Source: Bradyrhizobium diazoefficiens (lineage in GTDB: Bacteria; Pseudomonadota; Alphaproteobacteria; Rhizobiales; Xanthobacteraceae). From it: a DNA stretch of 64,000 nucleotides. The position numbers were made by a program, and so were the translations under genes. The notes beneath the pieces are model-generated. The model was not told the origin of the DNA. It saw only the letters and a list, made by a program, of their open reading frames with translations, and made no database searches. Shown in pieces: positions 56,918 through 64,000 of this stretch. Numbering within the stretch: the stretch's first letter is position 1; each line of letters opens with the position of its first letter. The stretch is taken from positions 1-64,000 of the forward strand of contig NZ_JAFCJJ010000025.1 in assembly GCF_018131015.1 (NCBI RefSeq). The letters are read 5' to 3'.

Positions 56918-58603
56918 TTGCCGACCTCCTGTTGTCGCCTGAGTAGTCGCGTGGTCCGGCTGGGTTTCATCATCGGCTTCATCGCTCTGCTCGGGGCCTT
57001 GCTCTCGGGGCTCGCGGCTTATCGCGTCCACGACCAGGAGCTGGCGCTCGATCGCATCGCGCTGGCACGCGCGATCGATGTTCACGCGAGCCTGGTCCAG
57101 GACCGGCTCACCGAGCGCGAACTGTTGGCCCGTGTCGCCTCAGGCCTGTTCCGCGCGCCGTCGGTGATCAAGCCGAACATGCTGGAGCCGCTGCGCTCGG
57201 CGATCTACGCCTTCAAGACCGACTTCGTGGTGGCCGGCTGGATCGCGCGGTTGAAGCCGGACGAGATCGCCGCGGCGCAGACCGCGATCAAGTCCGCCGG
57301 CTTCCCGAAGCCGGAGATCCGCGATTACAGCGACAAGCCGATCGATCCCGCCAGTCTCACCCAGCCGATCGATGTGCTGATGGACCTCGAGCCGCGCAGT
57401 GACGAGACCAGGGCGCTGCCAGGCCGCAGCTACGACCAGGATCCGGTTCGCAGCGCGATGCTCGCCCGCGCCAGGATCGAGAAGAGATCGGTCGCGTCCG
57501 ATCCGGTTCCGCTGCTGCGCCGCAACGGTCCGATCGGCATCATCGTCGCAGCACCGGTCGTTCCCGAAGGCGCGGCGGAGCCGGTCGGCTTCATCACATT
57601 TTCCTACGAGCTCGCTTCGCTGATGCTGACCAATGACGACCTGTCACTGTTCGCGGTGGCGCTGAGGGATCCGCGCACGGACGGCGGCGAACTGGTCGCC
57701 AACGACCAAGGTCTCGTCTCCACGCGGTCGGCCGGCGGGCCGACACCGTCCGCGACACGCACGGTCAGCTTCGGCGGCCGCGACTGGCAGCTCGGCTACT
57801 ACGCGAAGACCAACTCGGCGCGACGGGCGGAGCAGACCTCGATCATCGTGGCGGCGATTGGCCTCGCCATCACCGCGATGGTCTGCGGCCTGTTCGGCTA
57901 TGTCGCCTACAACAATTTGCGGCTCAGCCGCGAGATCCAGGTCCGGATCGGCTTCGAGCGGCGGCTGACGGCCGTCATCGACGAGCTCAATCACCGGGTC
58001 AAGAACATCCTCGCGGTGATCCAGTCGATCGTGACGCGCACGCTGCGCCACGGCTCCGACATCGACGTCGCGCGCGAGCTCCTGATCGGCCGCATCCATG
58101 CCATGTCCAACGTGGTCTCGCTGCTCAGCGAGAGCCAGTGGCAGGGCGTCAAGCTGAAGGGTCTGTTCGAGGCGCGCGCCATTCCGCATGCCGACCGCAT
58201 CGCCGTCACCGGACCGGACATCGCGGTCAGCGCCCGAGCGGCGCAAAGCCTGTCGCTGCTGTTCTTCGAGCTTGCCTCGCATTCCGACGAAGGCCTGTCG
58301 CTGGTCGGCAAGCATCCGCACATCACCGCCAACTGGACGGTGACCGGCGAGCCGGGTGATGAGATCTTCCATTTCCGCTGGGAGGAGTTCAACACCAGCG
58401 AGGCGACGCGCCGCGCCGATTCCGACTTCGGCCTGATCCTGCTCGATCGCGTCGCGCCCGAGGCGCTCGGCGGCACCGCCAAGCGCTACTTCACCGAAAT
58501 CTCCTACGTCTATGAACTGACCGCGCCGATGGAGACGGTCGTCGACATGACCGAACGCGACCGCACGGACAAGATCTCGGCGCCGGTGCGGTCCACGCGA
58601 TAG
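56918..58603 (+). CDS. CHASE-domain HWE-type sensor histidine kinase, ATP site degenerate
   Basis: A membrane sensor of up to 561 residues. An N-terminal helix (residues 13-36), a periplasmic CHASE domain (about 50-300, VVAGWIARLKPDEI), and a second helix (309-331) lead to the kinase core. The H-box is intact (DELNHRVKNILAVIQSIVTR, phospho-acceptor His about 359). The N-box reads FELASHSDEG where HWE kinases have HELATNAxKYG, so the Mg-ATP Asn is replaced by His. The G-box is DSDFGLILLDR rather than RxGFG. The WE of HWE is kept (RWEEFN). It may be a non-catalytic sensor. The start is TTG 56918 or GTG 56951; neither has a good ribosome site. The 236 bases before it show no gene. Confidence 0.8.
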   Translation: MPTSCCRLSSRVVRLGFIIGFIALLGALLSGLAAYRVHDQELALDRIALARAIDVHASLVQDRLTERELLARVASGLFRAPSVIKPNMLEPLRSAIYAFKTDFVVAGWIARLKPDEIAAAQTAIKSAGFPKPEIRDYSDKPIDPASLTQPIDVLMDLEPRSDETRALPGRSYDQDPVRSAMLARARIEKRSVASDPVPLLRRNGPIGIIVAAPVVPEGAAEPVGFITFSYELASLMLTNDDLSLFAVALRDPRTDGGELVANDQGLVSTRSAGGPTPSATRTVSFGGRDWQLGYYAKTNSARRAEQTSIIVAAIGLAITAMVCGLFGYVAYNNLRLSREIQVRIGFERRLTAVIDELNHRVKNILAVIQSIVTRTLRHGSDIDVARELLIGRIHAMSNVVSLLSESQWQGVKLKGLFEARAIPHADRIAVTGPDIAVSARAAQSLSLLFFELASHSDEGLSLVGKHPHITANWTVTGEPGDEIFHFRWEEFNTSEATRRADSDFGLILLDRVAPEALGGTAKRYFTEISYVYELTAPMETVVDMTERDRTDKISAPVRSTR

Positions 58604-58635
58604 AGACACTCTTCCGTCGGTTCCTCCGCGGCTCC

Positions 58636-59778
58636 TCAGGCGCGCTGGCGGGCGGCCACCGGATTGTCCTGCCGCTTCGACCAGGAGATGTAGTAGGCGA
58701 CCGCCGTCATCGCTGCGAAGCCGGCGAGGCTCACGCCGATCTGCATCAGGACCAGGTTCGCACCGGTGATCAGGATGAGATGGCCGGCGAAGGACAGGAA
58801 CACGCCGGCGCAGAATACGGCGAGCCATTCTTCGCCGCACCTGATCACCATCTGAAGCGGCTTCCACTGCAGGCCCGGATGATCGGCCGGAATGAAATGG
58901 TTTGCGAGGAACGCCAGTGCGAGGAAGTGGACCACGCGGTAGGGCGCGAGGTTTTCCCTGTCGGTTGGCGTGATGCTGTTGACGATGATGTCCGGCAGAT
59001 GGGCGGACAGCGCCGGCGAATGGCGCATCAAGGTGACGACCAGGGCGAATACCAGATAGGCGCCGGCGAGCGGGCGCAGCCAGGCCATGCCTTGCAGCGC
59101 GCGGCCGGGCGCGCCGGTCACGGCGAACCAGCCGCCCAGCACCATCATCATCTGCCAGCAGAGCGGATTGAAGGTCCATTCCTGATCCGGATAGACGTGG
59201 AAATTCCAGTCGAACCAACGCGCCGCAAGATAAAGCGCGATCGACGCTGCCAGTGTCAGGTTCGGACGCCGCAACAACCCCCACAGCGCCAGTGGAAAGA
59301 ATGCCATCAGCGGGATCATCAGTTGCAGGAGGTCGAGGTTCAGCGGTTCCTCCTGGAGCAGCAGCCCGCGCACCAGGATGCGCAAGGGGTGCTCGATGAT
59401 CCCCGAGATGTTGTATTCGTGGATGATGTCCGGGGCCATCGATTGCGAGGCGACATAGGCGATGGCGTCGATGTAGATCACGAACAGCACGACATAGGCG
59501 GCGTAGAGCCGCCAGACGCGGCGAAAGATGCGCGTCGCCGCGACGAGGTATCCGCGCTCCAGCGCCATCCTGCCGTGGATGATTGCGACGCCATAGCCGA
59601 CGACGAACACGAACAGGTCAGCGGCGCCACTGAAGCCGAAATTGCGCAATGTCAGCAGGTTGGCAATATTATTCGGGATGTGGTCGACGAAGATCGACCA
59701 GTTGGCAATGCCCAGCGCCAGGTAGAGCCTGGCATCGTGATGGAAGGCGGCAAGGTTCGCCTTGACGGACGGTTTCAT
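58636..59778 (-). CDS. opgC: OpgC-family acyltransferase (glucan succinylation)
   Basis: A 380-residue polytopic inner-membrane protein with about ten hydrophobic segments. The N-terminal DARLYLALGIANWSIFVDHI and the later FSGAADLFVFVVGYGVAIIH match the OpgC family. OpgC proteins add succinyl groups to periplasmic glucans, which matters for osmoadaptation and host interaction in rhizobia. It is transcribed alone, converging with the sensor kinase gene. Confidence 0.88.
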   Translation of the reverse strand: MKPSVKANLAAFHHDARLYLALGIANWSIFVDHIPNNIANLLTLRNFGFSGAADLFVFVVGYGVAIIHGRMALERGYLVAATRIFRRVWRLYAAYVVLFVIYIDAIAYVASQSMAPDIIHEYNISGIIEHPLRILVRGLLLQEEPLNLDLLQLMIPLMAFFPLALWGLLRRPNLTLAASIALYLAARWFDWNFHVYPDQEWTFNPLCWQMMMVLGGWFAVTGAPGRALQGMAWLRPLAGAYLVFALVVTLMRHSPALSAHLPDIIVNSITPTDRENLAPYRVVHFLALAFLANHFIPADHPGLQWKPLQMVIRCGEEWLAVFCAGVFLSFAGHLILITGANLVLMQIGVSLAGFAAMTAVAYYISWSKRQDNPVAARQRA

Positions 59779-59958
59779 TACGGAAAAATGACTTCTTGAA
59801 TCAGGGGCAATGCTTTTAGCGGTAACCGCCTGCCTGTCCGAGTAGCGTTTGCGTGAACGTGCGCCGCTCGGCCGGAGGCAATTTCGCGACCAGGCCGTCG
59901 ATTTCCAGCAACCGCGTGCGTCGCGCTGACGGCGTGCTGCCTGAAGCGCGAAGCGTCG

Positions 59959-60414
59959 TTACTCGGCGGGTTCGGCGGAGGCGTCGTCAACCGCGCCGGC
60001 CCGGCTCGCCATGATCCCGAGCGCGACGCCGCCGATCGCCAGGATCGGCAGCAGCCGCTTGACGCCGATGGCGCGGACGATCTGCAGGCCGGTGGCAAGC
60101 AGCATGGGATCGGCGAGCATGCTCTGCGCCGCCGATTTCGTGGCTCGCTCGGCGGCGATGCGGGCGCGCTTCTGCGTCTCCCGCTTGTAGCCCCAGTAGC
60201 TCCCCGCGGCGGTGAGCGTCAGCAGGAAGAAGATGCCGGCCCCGGCGAGGCAGGCCTGGACCGGGCCATACTTGTCCAGCACCGCGATGAAGGCTGCCGC
60301 GCACAGGAAGCAGGTGGTGATGAAGAGCGCAAGGGCGGCAGCCGCGGCGAGCGACGTCAGCCGCACCGTCGTGCCGGTCGATGCGCTGATGCCGTCGATG
60401 ATGCGCTGAAACAT
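59959..60414 (-). CDS. Small two-helix membrane protein, unknown function
   Basis: A 151-residue protein with two adjacent membrane segments (SLAAAAALALFITTCFLCAA and CLAGAGIFFLLTLTAAGSYW), a charged middle part (YKRETQKRARIAAERATKSA) and a weaker C-terminal hydrophobic segment (LLPILAIGGVALGIMAS). The layout resembles phage-holin-superfamily or DUF1469-type stress membrane proteins, but no firm family was recognised. It lies downstream of a DUF883-type gene on the same strand and may share its message. Confidence 0.7.
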   Translation of the reverse strand: MFQRIIDGISASTGTTVRLTSLAAAAALALFITTCFLCAAAFIAVLDKYGPVQACLAGAGIFFLLTLTAAGSYWGYKRETQKRARIAAERATKSAAQSMLADPMLLATGLQIVRAIGVKRLLPILAIGGVALGIMASRAGAVDDASAEPAE

Positions 60415-60493
60415 CGCCTTGCTCCTCGAAATCCCGCAAAGTCCGGCATGGCGTCGCAGTGCGACGCCAACGCTTCAATGGCTGTCGTACGCC

Positions 60494-60862
60494 TTACCGG
60501 CGCCAGGCGACGCCGATCAGGAAGCCGATGCCGAGCGCGAGACCGACGGTCGCGAGCGGCCGCTGCGTGATCGCGTCTTCCAGCGTCTCCTCGATCGAGC
60601 CATAGGCATCCTGCGCCGCCTCCATCATCGCGCTGCCGCGTTCCGACACGTCGTCGAACGCCGAATCCACGTTCTCGCGTGCCTGGCGGTAGCCGCGGCG
60701 GGCCTGCTTGCTCGCAGAATTTGCAAAGGTGTTGAGCGCGTCGGTGATCTGGTCGGTGAGGGCGGCGATATCGCTTTTCACGGCTGCTACATCCTTCTCG
60801 AGGCGTTCCCTGGTGGCTTTGTCGGTCCAGTCTCTCATCCCGGTTTCGGTGGTCGTTGACAT
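60494..60862 (-). CDS. DUF883 (YqjD/ElaB-like) membrane-anchored protein
   Basis: A 122-residue protein. A long charged helix (residues 15-95, LEKDVAAVKSDIAALTDQIT and beyond) leads to a C-terminal membrane anchor (LATVGLALGIGFLIGVAWRR) with the family GxGxGxLxG-like end. YqjD relatives bind ribosomes at the membrane in stationary phase. ATG 60862 with GGAG upstream is chosen over a start four codons earlier. Confidence 0.85.
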   Translation of the reverse strand: MSTTTETGMRDWTDKATRERLEKDVAAVKSDIAALTDQITDALNTFANSASKQARRGYRQARENVDSAFDDVSERGSAMMEAAQDAYGSIEETLEDAITQRPLATVGLALGIGFLIGVAWRR

Positions 60863-60941
60863 CGGAAACTCCAAACTCGTTGGCGGCAGAGACAGCCGGA
60901 GAACGTTTCGTCGTCGGGGAAGTTCCGTTTGCGGAAACCGG

Positions 60942-62027
60942 TCATGCCTGCGGCAGCTGCGGCGAATTCTCTGGCCACAGATGCTCCTTCAGGATCAGCC
61001 CGACGATCAGAAGCGGCGACGACAGGAACGCACCCATCGGTCCCCACAGCCAGGTCCAGAAGGCCAGCGCGACGAAGACGGCGAGTGCGTTCAGCGCCAG
61101 CCTCCGGCCGATGATGGTGGGGGTCACGAAGTGCCCCTCCAGGAAGGTGATGCCGCCGAATGCGAGCGCCGCCATCAGTCCGCCGCCGAGGGTCGGGAAG
61201 GCGACCAGCCCAACCACGACCAGCACGGCGAACATCGCCACCGGTCCGATGATGGGGATGAAGTTGAGGGTGGCCGCGAGCGCGCCGAGGCCGGCGGGAT
61301 TGGGCATGCCGGTGATCGCACAGACGATGCCGGTGGCGATGCCGACGCCGATATTGATGAGCGTGACGGTCAGGAGGTAGTTGCCGAGATGAACCTCGAT
61401 CTCGTTGAGGATCCGCAGCGTGCGCAAGCGCGCGTCGCGATCGCTGAAGGTCAGGATCAGCGCCCGCCGCAGGTCGCGCCAGCTCGCGATGAACAGGATC
61501 AGGGTGGCAAAGAACAGCAGGAATTCGGCGAAGGTCGGCGACAGGAACTCCAGCGTCGGCTGCACCCAGTCGAATTTCGGCATCTGGAAACCCGACAGCC
61601 CGTCCCCGCCGCCGACCATGGTTTGCAGCTCCTGCCACAAGGCCAGTGGCCGGTCGAACACGTGCAGCTTGTCCTTCAATTGCGCGCCGAGCTCCGGCAG
61701 GCGCGAACTCCATTGCATCGCCGGCGAAGCGATCAGCGCGCCGATGAAGGCGACCACCATGGTCACCGCGATCACGATCAGCACGGCTCCCATCGCACGC
61801 GGCACCCGCCGCTTCTCGAGAAAGCTCGCGGCCGGCGACAGCATGGTGCCGGCGACCACAGCCATGACGACCGGGAGGAAGAACGCCTTGGCGACGTAGA
61901 GAACCCCGACGATCGCAATCAGCAGCAGGGCGGCGAGCGTAAAGGCGACAAAGTCGGTCCGGCGGATCAGCGGAGGCAGTTTGCTGGGTTGATCGGGGAG
62001 CGCAGCGCTGTCGGTCTTGCCGGGCAT
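60942..62027 (-). CDS. AI-2E family transporter
   Basis: A 361-residue inner-membrane protein with seven to eight membrane segments. The family pattern is clear: LLLIAIVGVLYVAKAFFLPV at the start, NYLLTVTLINIGVGIATGIV, then ATLNFIPIIGPVAMFAVLVV and a C-terminal GPMGAFLSSPLLIVGLIL. ATG 62027 is chosen; the longer frame upstream is Arg/His-rich and not family-like. Relatives export diverse small molecules or ions; the substrate is not predictable. Confidence 0.88.
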   Translation of the reverse strand: MPGKTDSAALPDQPSKLPPLIRRTDFVAFTLAALLLIAIVGVLYVAKAFFLPVVMAVVAGTMLSPAASFLEKRRVPRAMGAVLIVIAVTMVVAFIGALIASPAMQWSSRLPELGAQLKDKLHVFDRPLALWQELQTMVGGGDGLSGFQMPKFDWVQPTLEFLSPTFAEFLLFFATLILFIASWRDLRRALILTFSDRDARLRTLRILNEIEVHLGNYLLTVTLINIGVGIATGIVCAITGMPNPAGLGALAATLNFIPIIGPVAMFAVLVVVGLVAFPTLGGGLMAALAFGGITFLEGHFVTPTIIGRRLALNALAVFVALAFWTWLWGPMGAFLSSPLLIVGLILKEHLWPENSPQLPQA

Positions 62028-62280
62028 CAGATGTTCAGAGGGAAGCACCCGCACAATATCTCTCCCCGCGCGGAAGCCTGTCCGCGCACCCCGTTGATGC
62101 TTGAGAACTTGATGGCCTGAAAACGCCCGGCACGCGTGCCGGTTCCATCGCGGCTTCGTGACGAACGCTTCGCTTGACTGTGACGTCGCGGCCGCACGAC
62201 GGGAGGGAACTTGAGCCGGCCCCACCGCGTTTGTTGGACAGCCGCATCACTCGGGATGCACACATCCAACGGGGCAGCAC

Positions 62281-63051
62281 ATGACTAGGTTCTTTGCAGT
62301 CCACCGCCGGCTCTCGCCGCGCGCGCTCACCACCCTTGTCTTCACGTCAGCCTTGCTGACGATGCCTGTCGCCGCGCAGGCGCAGACCCTTTTCTATGCA
62401 CCGATGCAGCCGCAGGCGTTTCCGCAGGTCCAGGCTTTTGCGCCGGGCTACGCGCCCGACACGCCGCGAGCCGCCGACGAAGACGCGCTGCTGCCCGACC
62501 GGCTGCGCCGGCAGATCGTCGGCTTCGACCGCAACGAGCCGGTCGGCACCATCGTGATCGATACCGCCAACACCTATCTCTATTACGTGCTCGGCAACGG
62601 CCGCGCCATGCGCTACGGCGTCGGCGTCGGCCGGGAGGGTTTTACTTGGTCCGGCGTGCAGAGCGTCACGCGCAAGGCGGAGTGGCCGGATTGGCATCCG
62701 CCGGCGGAAATGATCGCGCGCCAGCCCTATCTGCCCCGCTTCGTTGCCGGCGGCCCCGGCAATCCGCTTGGCGCCCGAGCGATGTATCTCGGTTCGAGCG
62801 AGTACCGTATCCACGGCACCAACGACCCCACCACGATCGGCAAGTTCGTTTCCTCAGGCTGCATCCGCCTGACCAACGAGGACGTCACCGACCTCTTCAG
62901 CCGCGTCAGCGTCGGAGCCAGGGTGGTCGTGCTGCCGAAGAACGCGCCGCTGATGGCGAAAGGCGGCGACCCCGTCCGGAAGCGGCCTGCGGTCACCACG
63001 CTGCCGTCGGGCCGTCAGGCGTTGAACGTTTCGCTGTCGACCGTGAACTAA
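62281..63051 (+). CDS. L,D-transpeptidase (YkuD domain)
   Basis: A 256-residue periplasmic enzyme. A signal peptide (LTTLVFTSALLTMPVAAQAQ) is followed by a linker and the YkuD domain, which starts near TIVIDTANTYLYYVLGNGRA. The active site reads YRIHGTNDPTTIGKFVSSGC followed by IRLTN, with catalytic Cys and His. Such enzymes form 3-3 crosslinks in peptidoglycan or attach lipoproteins to it. The next gene starts 17 bases downstream. Confidence 0.93.
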   Translation: MTRFFAVHRRLSPRALTTLVFTSALLTMPVAAQAQTLFYAPMQPQAFPQVQAFAPGYAPDTPRAADEDALLPDRLRRQIVGFDRNEPVGTIVIDTANTYLYYVLGNGRAMRYGVGVGREGFTWSGVQSVTRKAEWPDWHPPAEMIARQPYLPRFVAGGPGNPLGARAMYLGSSEYRIHGTNDPTTIGKFVSSGCIRLTNEDVTDLFSRVSVGARVVVLPKNAPLMAKGGDPVRKRPAVTTLPSGRQALNVSLSTVN

Positions 63052-63068
63052 GAGTGCAGTGAGGTCAC

Positions 63069-63728
63069 ATGAGCGGACGCGCGATGGGCAGGCTTGGCAG
63101 GGGTCTTGGCAGGGGTGCGGCGGCGATGCTTGCCATCGCCTCCTTCGGCCTCGCTCTGGCTCCTCCGGCGCATGCGGAAGACTTCTTCTCCGCCCTGTTC
63201 GGCGGCCTCCGGATGCGGCAGCCCGAGATCCGGATGCCCTTCCAGAGCGACGACTCGCCGCGCTATGACACCCCGCGCCAGCGCGTCTATGGCGGCGGCA
63301 CGGCCTATTGTGTCCGCGGCTGCGACGGTCGCTATTTCCCGGCGCAAGGCTCCGATGCCCAGAGCAAGGCGCAATCCTGCAAGAGCTTCTGCCCGGCCGC
63401 CGAGACCTCGCTGGTCTATGGCAGCAACATCGACGACGCCACGACGACGGCCGGGAAGTCCTATTCGGACCTGCCGAACGCCTTCCGCTACCGGACCGAG
63501 GTCGTGGCCGGCTGCACCTGCAATGGCAAGGATCCGGCCGGGCTCGCCCAGGTCAAGGCCGAGGACGATCCGACCTTGCGCAAGGGCGATATCGTCGCCG
63601 GCAGCGGCGGCCTCGTGGTCGCCAACCGCAACGCCAACGACCGGCGCGGCGTGGCGATGAACTTCTCGCCGCTTCCCGACTCGGTTCGCGCGAAATTCCG
63701 CCACGTCCCGGTGGTGGCGAAGGAGTAG
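63069..63728 (+). CDS. DUF2865 domain protein, exported
   Basis: A 219-residue exported protein. The signal peptide covers about residues 1-36 (IASFGLALAPPAHAEDF). The mature domain is Cys-rich (YCVRGCDGRYFPAQGSDA, then CKSFCPAAETSLVYGS and CTCNGKDPAGLAQV), as in the alphaproteobacterial DUF2865 family. Function is not known. Close spacing to the L,D-transpeptidase gene suggests a shared envelope role. Confidence 0.85.
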   Translation: MSGRAMGRLGRGLGRGAAAMLAIASFGLALAPPAHAEDFFSALFGGLRMRQPEIRMPFQSDDSPRYDTPRQRVYGGGTAYCVRGCDGRYFPAQGSDAQSKAQSCKSFCPAAETSLVYGSNIDDATTTAGKSYSDLPNAFRYRTEVVAGCTCNGKDPAGLAQVKAEDDPTLRKGDIVAGSGGLVVANRNANDRRGVAMNFSPLPDSVRAKFRHVPVVAKE

Positions 63729-63730
63729 CC

Positions 63731-64000
63731 TTACGCCGCGCGGATCTTGCCCAGGAAATCGCTGACCTGGTGACCGAGCTCGCGGCTCTGGGTTTCCAGC
63801 ATTTCCGACGCCTGCTTGACGTTGTCGGCCGCGCCGGCCGCCGCGTCGGCGTCGGCCTTCACGCCGGTGATGTTGTCCGAGACGTTCTTGGTGCCCTGCG
63901 CCGCATATTGCGTGCTGCGCGTGATCTCCTGCGTCGCCGCGCCCTGCTGCTGCACGGCGGCTGCGATGGCGGTCGCGACCTCGTTGACCTCGCCGATGAT
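63731..64000 (-). CDS. Methyl-accepting chemotaxis protein, 3' end only
   Basis: The frame runs in from the right window edge and ends at TAA 63731-63733. It encodes the C-terminal end of a cytoplasmic signalling domain: GEVNEVATAIAAAVQQQGAA, then TQEITRSTQYAAQGTKNVSD and SEMLETQSRELGHQVSDFLG, typical of alphaproteobacterial receptors. The sensory and membrane parts lie outside the window. Confidence 0.9.
   Translation of the reverse strand: MIGEVNEVATAIAAAVQQQGAATQEITRSTQYAAQGTKNVSDNITGVKADADAAAGAADNVKQASEMLETQSRELGHQVSDFLGKIRAA

Overview
The window reads as chromosomal DNA of an alphaproteobacterium, most likely Bradyrhizobium or a close relative (Nitrobacteraceae). This is inferred from the high GC content, a cytochrome very like CycM of B. 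japonicum, the split Tad/Cpa pilus locus, the urt-ure urea cluster, the DUF2865 protein and several short palindromic intergenic repeats of the kind common in that genus. No rRNA, tRNA, CRISPR array, transposase or integrase was found.

Layout. (1) 1-5402: two copies of a glutathione S-transferase gene (the left one cut by the window edge) bracket a visibly AT-richer block. The block holds three minus-strand genes of immunity-island character: an uncharacterised helical protein, an ORC/Cdc6-like AAA+ ATPase with a C-terminal helix-hairpin-helix, and a DUF262/HNH (GmrSD-like) nuclease. This is the strongest candidate for a new system. (2) 5403-15030: a repeat-rich spacer, then metF-metH behind a perfect 8-bp inverted repeat, a flavin-dependent monooxygenase, kdsB-pheA, and cycM with its terminator. 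(3) 15185-22943: a yejABEF-like peptide ABC importer with two tandem Tat-exported binding proteins. (4) 22951-27333: an NlpC/P60 hydrolase with an M17 aminopeptidase, a small membrane protein and a metallophosphoesterase.

(5) 27351-40463: the Tad (Flp) pilus locus. tadC-tadB-tadA-cpaE-cpaD-cpaC-cpaB-cpaA and a 54-codon flp pilin gene lie on the minus strand. tadD, an isolated secretin N-domain protein and two TadE-like minor pilins lie on the plus strand. CtrA-like boxes precede tadD and the tadE pair. A sterol desaturase gene interrupts the locus. (6) 40661-43006: a minus-strand cold-shock group of DEAD-box helicase, IF-1 and CspA.

(7) 43421-56681: a 13-kb urea module on the plus strand. 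It has a sigma-54 promoter, the urea ABC importer urtABCDE, and urease ureD, A, B, C, E, F, G. Three extra genes sit inside it: a patatin-like lipase, a RelA/SpoT-type HD hydrolase and an ABM-family monooxygenase. Imported urea would be hydrolysed to ammonium under nitrogen control. (8) 56918-64000: a CHASE/HWE sensor kinase with a degraded ATP-binding site, OpgC, small envelope proteins, an AI-2E family transporter, an L,D-transpeptidase, a DUF2865 protein and the 3' end of a chemotaxis receptor.

Gene functions come from motif recognition by eye; no database search was run. Start codons were moved inward where a better ribosome binding site or a family-typical N-terminus was visible.
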